DNA from: Arcuatula senhousia
Taxonomy: Eukaryota; Mollusca; Bivalvia; Mytilida; Mytilidae
Direction of reading: 5' to 3'
Length of the DNA: 64,000 nt
Assembly (NCBI GenBank): GCA_963971305.1
Contig: OZ020303.1
Location: forward strand, 36,816,106-36,880,105
Notes under the pieces: generated by a model
Databases searched by the model: none
Seen by the model: the letters and a program-made list of their open reading frames with translations, nothing else
What the model was told of the DNA's origin: nothing
Made by a program: the position numbers and the translations under genes
Part shown: positions 56,264-64,000 of the stretch, one piece after another
Layout: each line of letters starts with the position of its first letter
Position numbering within the stretch: the stretch's first letter is position 1

Positions 56264-56851
56264 GGAAAACTAGTGAAAATGCTTTTTAAATGGCTATTAA
56301 CAAAAACACTAGAAATGTTGTTTCTAATTAGCAATTTATTTGCACATCTGATAAAAGATACTTAAAAGATAAAGATGTGTCATTGTTTTTGTGCCCAGTA
56401 AAAAAAAACTTCTACAACATGTAGACTAACGTCTTAATTATCATAAATTTTAGAAATTTAGAATCTAGTTTTAATATCAAAGAAGAAATGTAACAACAAA
56501 AGAATCAATCTCAAATGTCCATATTAAAGACAAGACAAAACAAGGAAGACATACCGGAAAAATTGAATACTGCAATGGTCCTGACTTGGTACAGGCATTT
56601 AGCATATAATTATCTATCAATACTGTTAAAAAAATAATGTTAATTTTACTGTTTTAGTTAGAACGGTTGTTGCTGAAACATATACAGTTAAATTCAAATG
56701 ATTGTTATACATTAAATATTAAAAAATCTTTTTCCGAAGTAAATTATATTTTGAAGCTTATAATGATTTTTGGACATGTTAGCCAGCAATATATCTTATG
56801 CAAATATAAACTAGCGATAGGTAATCGTAGGAACTATTCGTCCGGCTAGCC
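56264..56851. mobile_element. 588-bp interval ending in a second copy of a 12-bp direct repeat, splitting a Naiad copy
   Basis: GTCCGGCTAGCC occurs at 56252-56263 and 56840-56851, and Naiad coding sequence continues across the pair, so the insert proper is 56264-56839. A 12-bp duplication fits a LINE/SINE-type insertion. Parts of the insert (56320-56490 and the TGGTCCTGACTTGGTACAGG block near 56580) recur at 44.98 kb and, inverted, at 22.83 and 59.04 kb. No coding sequence was recognised. Confidence 0.65.
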
Positions 56852-57395
56852 ATTAGACATTTCGTGATTTCAGTTTTTCATGTGGAATAGAAGTGTACAA
56901 TGTGGAGAAATCGAAGGTTTTCTTGAGAAAAAATCTGCCACTAACGATAAATATTTTAATGATAAAAAAATTGAGTCTGTGACAAGATTCTTTTATTACT
57001 AACTTTTTTTAAAATCTGATTTGCAAAAAGGAAACGGTCATTATTTGGGGTATTTCGTGGCGATATGTAAAACAATTCTGTCAAAGTCGAAATTAACCGG
57101 ATTTCTTTTAACAGAAAGTAGGTGAGCGTCAGACCTGAAATCGTGATATCGGATCCCACGATATGGAATCCCACCCTGATGCTCCATAGCAAATATCAAG
57201 TGGCTTTGATAAGTAGTAGCTGAGAAAACTATTACAAACAATTTTTCCTCCCCCATACGCAGTCCGTCCATCCGACATTTACTATTTTATAACCCTGATT
57301 TTTCACTCTGTAAATCCAAAAATTGCCATGGGGTCAGTTTTACACTTTTGACTCTTGCCACTGGTCGTTGGCTTTATCTATATAAAAGGTAAATA
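56852..57395 (-). mobile_element. Naiad RT start joined to repeat R4 right part
   Basis: 56860-56925 reads on the minus strand KTFDFSTLYTSIPHEKLKSR-like (in two frames), the start of the RT palm. Beyond it, 56930-57395 is R4: GCGATATGTAAAACAATTCTGTC, GTGAGCGTCAGACCTGAAATC and TATAAAAGGTAAATAAACC. Copies at 45.4 and 60.1 kb show the same FDFST/R4 link, so the link is older than these insertions. Confidence 0.65.
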
Positions 57396-57739
57396 AACCA
57401 ATATAGATTCAAAACGTAAAAATAGATACAAAAACGACCAATATTACTAAAAACAAGACAATTATATACATATGTTGCTATGTTCGTGCTTCTAATAATT
57501 AACCCTCCACATCGATTTTTACATAAAAAATCAGTTATGTTTTTTGTCAATTCAAAGAATGGGCAATACAACTTTTTTCTGTTTGTGTTGATGTTAAAAA
57601 AATGCATTGCTTTCTTAATTCATTTGTGTAAACACTAAAATTTCTAAATTTCATTCAAACTCGTTGGTGCAAGTACACTACAAGTGGCCGAAAAGTAATT
57701 TCAGGAAAAAATGTGCAGTAACTCAAACTTCAAAACTCC
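57396..57739. other. Sequence shared with 61.19-61.75 kb
   Basis: ATATACATATGTTG, GGGCAATAC..CTTTTTTCTGTTTG, AAACACTAAAATTTCTAAATTTC and GGCCGAAAAGT recur in order at 61.25-61.72 kb, downstream of the R4 copy there. It is therefore part of a longer R4-associated repeat. No gene. Confidence 0.6.
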
Positions 57740-58585
57740 TTTATCTTTATAACTGTGCTCCTCCCCTCGCCGACTTTTTTTATACTCTTACGAAACTGAA
57801 TTTCTTCAGGAACTCGCGCGATCGTTAAGAACAAGACGGTAAAAGAGGCAAGGTCATTTAAACTCACCTTTAGATATATTGACGACGTCCTCTCTGTCAA
57901 CAACTCGTCGTTTGGCAGATGGATTCCTTCAATATATCCTCCAGAACTAGAGATTAAAGAAACCACAGAATCAACTTGCTTTACATCATTCTTGGATCTA
58001 CATCTCAAATTTGCAACATTCCGTCCTCTCCAGCTTATGGAGTTTACGTATCTCAATTGATTTGTTACTCCAGAGCGTGTGGGACTTACATCTATATCCT
58101 TAGCAGAGCGACACGTCTTACGCAAAAATTGCTCACACAAGGTAATGTTGCTCCTCGGTTGCTGTCTTCACTCAAGAAATTTTACGGAAGACATCATGCA
58201 CTTATAGACAAATATGAGATTTCGACCTCTCAGATGAGTGCAGATGTCGGTTTGTCATAGGGTTTCGTTTTGTCTTCCTTTACCGGATTTGACACGATGA
58301 ATTGACTATTGGCAACGCGACGGGTGTGCTATAGTAAGCAGGAACTGCTTACTCTTCCGGAGCACCTGAGTTCACTCTTGTTTCCACTGGAGTTTGCGTT
58401 GCTGATTGATATTCCGTTATTTTGTGTTTCCATGTTTTACATGTTGTCTGTTTTTGTCCCGTTCTTGTTGGTGTTTGCTGGTTTTGTCTCTGCCCTTACG
58501 GACTATTGTCATTTGGATACTCCATTAGTACCTCTGCTTCTTTGACCCGGTCGGTCATCTCAGTACAAAAATTTACGATAAAACG
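57740..58585 (+). pseudogene. Naiad RT C-terminal half and 3' UTR
   Basis: Plus strand: a frameshifted APPLAD...YSYETEF block (about 57750-57800), FKLTFRYIDDVLSVNNSSFGRWIPSIYPPELEIKE (57855-57960) and SFLDLHLKF (57985-58010). An indel follows, then SSPAYGVYVSQLICYSRACGTY...LLTQGNVAPRLLSSLKKFYGRHHALIDKYEISTSQ to a stop at 58260. The 3' UTR carries TGCTATAGTAAGCAGGAACT and CTCCGGAGCACCTGAG, and ends with ACCTCTGCTTC near 58540, then GGTCATCTCAGTAC. It is the best view of the C-terminus and 3' UTR. Confidence 0.85.
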
Positions 58586-59332
58586 ACGATTTTAACTTTA
58601 GAATTATCATTTTTTCTAACCTGGAAAGTAACATACCTACGTCACCTGCATACGGTGTCTATATTTCACAACTAATTCGATATGCCTGGGTTTGTACACA
58701 TTTTTTTCAGATTTTTTGATCCGACACCGCTTTCTCTGTAACCGACTATTACACAAAGGTTATAAGAAAATACGTCTCATGCGATCTCTAAAAAAATCTT
58801 TCTTCGTTATTACCAATGGTAGAAAAATTCAATATTATGTTAGGCTTAATGGTTAGTTCTTGCTTTGATTAGTGTTTGGTTGGTTGATGTACTGAGATGA
58901 TCACCCTAGCATCTTTGATATGTCATCACAAACTTGTTGTGTTTTGTGTAACTAACGGACCCAAAGAGCGCAATGGAAGAGGGAGGTTTGGCGCGCCTTA
59001 AAACCTGGTTTAACCAACCATTTCTTTTGAAATGCCTGTACCAAGTCAGGACCATTGCGGACTTCAATTTTTCCGGTATGTCTTCCTTAATTTGTCTAGT
59101 CTAATGGACATTTTAAATTGATTTTCAAAGTTCGGTAATTTCGTTAATATCTTTATTTATCATTCAAACGTCCTATTTAGAACTGTTTTCCATAAAGTTT
59201 AAGGTTTATGTAAAGTGAAGCTTAAAACATTATAAAATCTTATTTTTAAAATACTTTAAAAATGAATACATTTGTGGGATCGGGAGGTAGATAGTCCTCA
59301 ACCACTGGTTAATGCCCTAGATGTTATCTTAT
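58586..59332. other. Non-coding stretch, mostly unrecognised
   Basis: TACCAAGTCAGGACCATTGC near 59040 is shared with 22.84 kb and, inverted, with the 56.26-56.84 kb insert. Nothing else was seen. Confidence 0.45.
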
Positions 59333-59885
59333 CATGCTGATTTAAATGACAATGTGATGTGTCAGTCTTTACATATTTTGGCTTCCCTGTTCTTTGCATA
59401 TTTTGGCTACATTTGGCTTCCCTGTTCGGACCTTTTGGCTTTGAGTACTTTTCATCCAATACTTTTGGGTTTTAGACATTCCAATATCTTGATTCAAATG
59501 CTTCTGATGAGAGGTTAGACTTGCTACAAGTCCCTCTCAATCATATTACTCTCTATCATATTCTATTCTCAATTGCTTGCTCGTAATACCTACATCTTAC
59601 TGATAACGATTACCCTCTGATTGCTGGGAGAGAGGTTTTGCCTTATTAAAAAAAAACACTCCCTTTCAGGGTTGTCATTATGAACATTTCTCCCGCATAT
59701 AATCAATCAACATATGTTGCCTCTAATAGCATAATTTCTTTATACCCCCTTAACAATAACATTATAAAAAAGTTAGAAAGGGACTTGTGGCAAGTCTAAT
59801 GAGAGGTTAATCTTTGAAATATCGATATACAGCATGACCAAATAAACCGTTTTTAACCAGTTTTGTATTTGTACATGTATCTTGA
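59333..59885 (+). repeat. R1 copy interrupted by a MITE
   Basis: 59333-59515 (TTTTGGCTTCCCTGTTCGGAC, TTGAGTACTTTTCATCC, GCTTCTGATGAGAGGT) and 59808-59885 (TAATCTTTGAAATATCGATATACAGCATGACC) join to a normal R1 sequence once the MITE at 59516-59798 and one target copy are removed. TTTGGCTTCCCTGTTC is itself duplicated at 59380-59430. Confidence 0.75.
59507..59807. mobile_element. Mutator-like MITE with 9-bp target-site duplication
   Basis: ATGAGAGGT lies on both sides (59507-59515 and 59799-59807). The 283-bp element 59516-59798 has terminal inverted repeats of 23 bp (TAGACTTGC(T/C)ACAAGTCCCT...) with two mismatches. A 9-bp duplication is typical of Mutator-like elements. No transposase. The R1 sequence is restored across the site. 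Confidence 0.85.
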
Positions 59886-60089
59886 ACTGCTGATTGTTTT
59901 TTTTTTCTCTTCTACAACCCAGATTGCATGCTTTTGAGAGCACGAACTAAAACCTTGGTGTAAGTAGCCCGATGTGTAAACGCTAGACCACCTGTTTTCT
60001 TTACATTCACTTAGCTTGTTAACACCACATTTCTGTACTGTACAATTGTAATTGCATTACAAATATTTGCTCCTACTTGGATTAACATC

Positions 60090-61180
60090 ATCGTTTGTTT
60101 AAAATACCGCCACTTGTTATTCTATGGATCGTTTCTGTATTCCTGTTTTTGTGTACCTCTTCCGGATAGTTCCACATGTTTATTAAAGCTGTTTTCACCC
60201 TCTCTTTCGTATTAGATTCCAACTCCTCGACAATACATGTCTCAGGATTCTTTCTCATTCTAATTAAGGGGTGAAATCGTCCAAACATAAAGAGTAAGTC
60301 ATTTTGTTTTATTCTCGTTATCTTTTCTGTGAAATTCGATAACGTTTTAGATAAATTGCAATCTACAAAAGCTGGTCATACAAATTTACTTTCGTTTTGA
60401 TTTGTCTACTTTCTTGAGTACATCGATCCCGACCTTGTATTTTCTTTAGAAAACTTAGCAGGAATTACACTTTTATATTTAATTTGAACTGTTAAGATTC
60501 CCTTTTAATTGTTTATACATTCTAGAGACTGTTTACTTCGATTTATCTGTATATTTTCGTGTTTCTAAAATTTGATTGACTTTGAATTGGATTTCTTTTT
60601 ACCCATACGTGTGTTTATGCTCGTTGCATTGAAATCTTAGTTATTTACCTCTAATACCTAAAGTCATGATAGTATAAATTGTGGAGAAATCGAAAGTTTT
60701 CTTTTAAAAAATTCTACCACTAAAGATAAATGTTTTACTAGATAAAAACTGAGTTTGTAAAAAAAATATACCTAACTTTTTTACAGAAATTCTGGATTTG
60801 TAAAAAAGAGATGATCATTATTTGAGGTATTTCATGGCGATAGTTAAAAAAAATCTGTCAAAGTCAAAACTGGCCGGATTTCGATTAACAGAAAGTAGGT
60901 GAACGTCAGACCTGAAAATGTGATATCAAATGCCACTGTATGAAACTCCACCCTGATGTCCGATACCAAATATCAAGTTACTGTGCTAAGTAGTTGCTGA
61001 AAAAACTGATACAAAACATTTCTTTCTCGCCCACACGCCGCCCGCCCATCTGACAAGCACCATTTTGAAATCCGTATTTTACAATCTGTGAAATCCAAAA
61101 ATTACTCAAAGTGTCAGTTTAACACGTTTGACTCTTGTCACTGGTCGTTGGCCTGTTCTATATAAAAGGTAAATAAACCA
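60090..61180 (-). mobile_element. Repeat R4, copy 2, with unidentified coding remnant
   Basis: The minus-strand frame 60288-60088 reads FGRFHPLIRMRKNPETCIVEELESNTKERV...NYPEEVHKNRNTETIHRITSGGILN, paralogous to the block at 45.56-45.79 kb. KTFDFSTIYT lies near 60680. The right part (60830-61180) carries GCGATAGTTAAAAAAAATCTG, GTGAACGTCAGACCTGAAA and TATAAAAGGTAAATAAACC. The family is unrecognised; the conserved peptide in two decayed copies suggests it once coded for protein. Confidence 0.6.
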
Positions 61181-61854
61181 ATATAAATATTAAAACGAAA
61201 TATATATATATGTATGTATAAACGACCAATATCACTAGAAAATAAGACATTTATATACATATGTTGTCACCCCCAGTAAGGTAAATTCACGTTAAAAAGG
61301 TTTTGGTAAATATTTGTGTTTCGATACGATTTATATCTCAAAAGTGGAACCCGATACAAAACAGAATCCCAATTTGTTTACTTTTTATCTCCCATTTAAA
61401 TGCCTTACCAATACCAAATCTACTTGAATCTTGGAAAGTTTTGATCATCTCTCGTGAATTCCTCCAAGTAATGCTTACCAGGTATGGTTGCTATGTTCCT
61501 GCTTCGAATATTTAGCAGTTGACATCGTTTTTACATAAAAACCGATGATGTTTGTGTTAATTCAAATGATGGGCAATACTTTTTTTTTCTGTTTGCGTTG
61601 ATGTTCAAAAATGCATTGCTTTCTTTGTTCATTTTGGTAAACACTAAAATTTCTAAATTTCTTTTAAATCTGTTAATGTATTTACATTACACGCGGCCGA
61701 AAAGTCATTTCAGAAAAATGTAAAATGACACCTAAAACATCAACACTCCTTTATCATGCAAGCGTTGTATTTAGAACTTTTTTTTCATAAAGGTTGAGGT
61801 TTATATAAAGTAAAGGTTAAAAAATTATAAATCTGTTTTTTTTTAAATACTAAA
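61181..61854. other. R4-associated non-coding tail
   Basis: Shares several blocks with 57.40-57.74 kb. A stretch at 61270-61510 without a counterpart there may be an insertion. No gene was recognised. Confidence 0.45.
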
Positions 61855-62775
61855 TAAAAATGACAACAAAGTTTCAGACAATAAATTTTGCTACGCCTGA
61901 CGCACGTTTTGTCTATTGAAGTCTCATCAGAGGCACTCTACCAAAATATTGAAAATGCCAAACACTACTAAATTATGAAGAGCATACTTCATTTGTATAC
62001 AGAACAATTAAACCAAAAATACCAAATTGGGGAACCAAATTATTACTTAGATTACCAACCTATGTCTGGGGTAGGAAGAAGCTTAAGGTTAAGACATTTT
62101 TGAAATTTAAACGGATAATTTTAAGGTTTGATGTGTTCTCCAATACAAAAATGTTGGTACCGGAGCGGGCTAACCTCGGTGAGTTAAAACTCCACCAGCA
62201 GTGCTAACCTTCACGGTTGTTCGAAATAAAAATGACATCAAAGTTTTGCTACGCCTGACGCGCGTTTCGTCTATTGAAGACTCATCAGAGGCGCTCTAAT
62301 TAAATATTGAAAATGCCAAACACTACTTAATTATGAAGAGCATAGAACAATTAAACCAAAAATACCAAAAATGGGGAACCAAATTATTACTAAGATGATC
62401 AACCAATGTCTGGAAGAAGCAGAGGTACCAATGGGGTATCCGAATATCAAAAGTCCGAAAGGGCAGATGTCTGGGTTAGGAAGAACCTTAGGGTTAAGAC
62501 AATTTTGAAATTTAAACAGATAATTTAAAGCTTTCATGTGTTCTCCAACACAAAAGTGTTGGTGCCGGAGCGGGCTAACCTCGGGGAATTAAAACTCAAC
62601 CAGCAGTGCTAACCTTCACAGGTGTTCGAAATAAAAACGACAACAAAGTTCCAGACAATAAATTTTGCTACGCCTGACGCGCATTTCGTCTATTAAAGAC
62701 ACATTAGAGGCACTCTACAAAAAATATTGAAAATGCCAAACACTACATGACTATGAAGAGCATACGCGGGTATGT
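61855..62775 (+). repeat. Repeat R2, three tandem units
   Basis: AAATAAAAA(T/C)GACA starts units near 61855, 62226 and 62629. Each has TTTTGCTACGCCTGACGC, TCATCAGAGGC(A/G)CTCT and AAAATGCCAAACACTAC. The first two also have GGAGCGGGCTAACCTCG and CCAGCAGTGCTAACCTTCAC; the third is cut short. Spacing is 371 and about 403 bp. The second unit carries a foreign piece at about 62413-62467 matching the Naiad 3' end. Confidence 0.8.
62413..62467 (-). mobile_element. Minimal Naiad 3'-end fragment inside an R2 unit
   Basis: GAAGCAGAGGTACCAATGGGG and CCGAATATCAAAAGTCCGAAAGGGCA are the last 55 or so bases of the Naiad 3' UTR in minus orientation. The following bases (ATGTCTGGG) repeat bases just before the fragment (ATGTCTGG), a probable 8-bp target duplication. 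Confidence 0.65.
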
Positions 62776-63482
62776 TAATGAAGATCCGAGATTTTTTTCC
62801 AGGAAAAGATAACTCTTCGATCCTCATGAATATTTATTAGCTGTATGGGTTGCCCCTGACGACGCGATTTTTTTCTTTCAGCTTATTTCATTACACTCTC
62901 CATAATTCGTTATTAAATTGATTTAAAAGCTGAAACTATTTCCAAAAGGACCCCTTGTTTCATTTGAAATGAGCATATGTGTTAAACCTCACCCAGGATA
63001 AAATATGTCAAAAGCCGTGGGCGTGTTTCGATGACCATATTTGGAAAATCAATATCGGAAAAGTGCTTGTACGTTGTTATGACGTCGTCCATTTTGTCTT
63101 AGTGACGTTGGTGTGTCAACTAGCACCTGTTTTTAACAAAGAGTCATTTTTTACATCTAAACGTTAAAGAAGATGACATCATTGACAGAGCTCTGAATTA
63201 ATTTTATCCTGGGGAAACAAGATTAACATTATTTTATTGCCGATGTTGCCGTGATATTCGTTATTTTTAAAACCTTGCTGACCTCCGACCCAGTCATGCC
63301 AGTGTTCAACTGTTCAAGTATGTTGACATAAAAACGATACATGTGGTGATCATTTGCCATGCCACTAAGGACCGCCCGAAATAACAGAAAAATACAAGCA
63401 GGTTAGTTTTGTGCAACACTGTTTTATTTTCACGAGAAATAATAATATGTAAAGCTATATTGAGGCTTTTTTATGGTATATT
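62776..63482. other. Non-coding stretch, nothing recognised
   Basis: No supported gene, RNA or repeat was seen. Confidence 0.4.
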
Positions 63483-63657
63483 GGGATATGGGATATCAAC
63501 ACATTTTCTTAGTGGGATACGGGATATTTGAGGCAAAACTTATTGGGATATGGGATATTTTTGTCAATTTTATTTACAGGGATATGGGATACTGGAAAAA
63601 CATTTTTTTGGGATACAGGATATTTGATGAAAAATTTATGGGGATATGGGATATTGG
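63483..63657 (+). repeat. 31-bp minisatellite, six units
   Basis: GGGATA(T/C)(G/A)GGATA begins at 63483, 63514, 63545, 63579, 63610 and 63641 (spacings 31, 31, 34, 31, 31). The array stays open in one frame, but the peptide (GYGIF, GIWDI) is repeat-derived. Confidence 0.9.
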
Positions 63658-64000
63658 TACCCCCCCTAAACAAGCCCCTATATTTAACAATTTAAAGAAG
63701 AAAAATCATGGCCATTTCTCAGATTTTATATCTTTGTGTTATTTTTTTTTCTAAAATGCTTTTAGTTATTAGATTCTACATGAAAATTAAAGACTCGTAG
63801 CCTCTTTGTTTGCCAACTTGCTGAAAATTGAAACTCAACATAATTCTGTGTTAGTAAAATTTAAATGACAAGTTTGATTTGAACAAAATATAACTTGATC
63901 TAAGCATTTCTGTAAGGATAATGTACAGTTTATAAAATTGTCATTTCATGGTGTGAAATTATTTGCTTCATTTGTAAGATAATAAAATTGTACACCTGAT
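63658..64000. other. AT-rich non-coding end of window
   Basis: Nothing recognised. Confidence 0.4.

Noticed and set aside
63473..63754. 93-codon frame with GYGIF/GIWDI repeats
   Set aside because: It is the translation of the 31-bp minisatellite.

Overview
The window looks like a gene-poor stretch of a metazoan nuclear genome, most likely a marine bivalve and probably a mussel-like mytilid. The base composition is AT-rich. There are fragments of C1q-domain genes, a family very large in bivalves, and dense mollusc-type repeats. Nearly all recognisable coding sequence is mobile-element protein, and almost all of it is broken. No complete intact host gene is visible. The species call is inference; no marker gene is present.

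Layout: 0-4.5 kb holds a composite repeat end, a dead RNase H-bearing non-LTR retrotransposon (1.9-3.7 kb) and a Naiad/Penelope-like RT scrap. 5.5-9.6 kb holds a MITE with perfect 29-bp terminal inverted repeats, a diverged Helentron-type element and a 150-165-bp tandem-repeat element. 11.68-17.42 kb is the most distinctive block: a decayed two-gene element. Gene 1 is a C2H2 zinc-finger/basic protein. Gene 2 is a protein-primed family-B DNA polymerase of Polinton/Maverick or adintovirus-like type. The two genes share an almost identical upstream motif, and each has AATAAA overlapping its stop codon. 17.4-25.2 kb has telomere-like repeats, a tRNA-Val-like relic, hairpins, a C1q terminal exon, a CACTA-like transposase scrap, a Naiad RT, a repeat flanked by 43-bp perfect inverted repeats and a hAT-type MITE with an 8-bp target duplication.

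26-45 kb is a patchwork of repeat R1, Naiad fragments and two opposed Helentron-type (HINE, pearl-like) elements, plus an orphan signal-peptide/coiled-coil first exon on the minus strand (38.86-39.04 kb). 45-51 kb holds repeat R4, a TTCGAA-rich satellite and dispersed repeat pairs. 51.4-58.6 kb contains the best Naiad copy (minus strand; N-terminal GIY-YIG, CxC linker, RT), split by a HINE element at a TT site and flanked by tandem and inverted partial copies. 59-64 kb holds R1 with a Mutator-like MITE (9-bp target duplication), R4, a three-unit R2 tandem array and a 31-bp minisatellite.

The elements record a relative order: MITE into R1, R1 and R2 into Naiad, HINE into Naiad, a Naiad 3' end into R2. 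R1-R4 are names used here for dispersed families inferred from repeated sequence within the window. Repeat edges were judged by eye and may be off by tens of bases unless terminal repeats or target duplications are stated.
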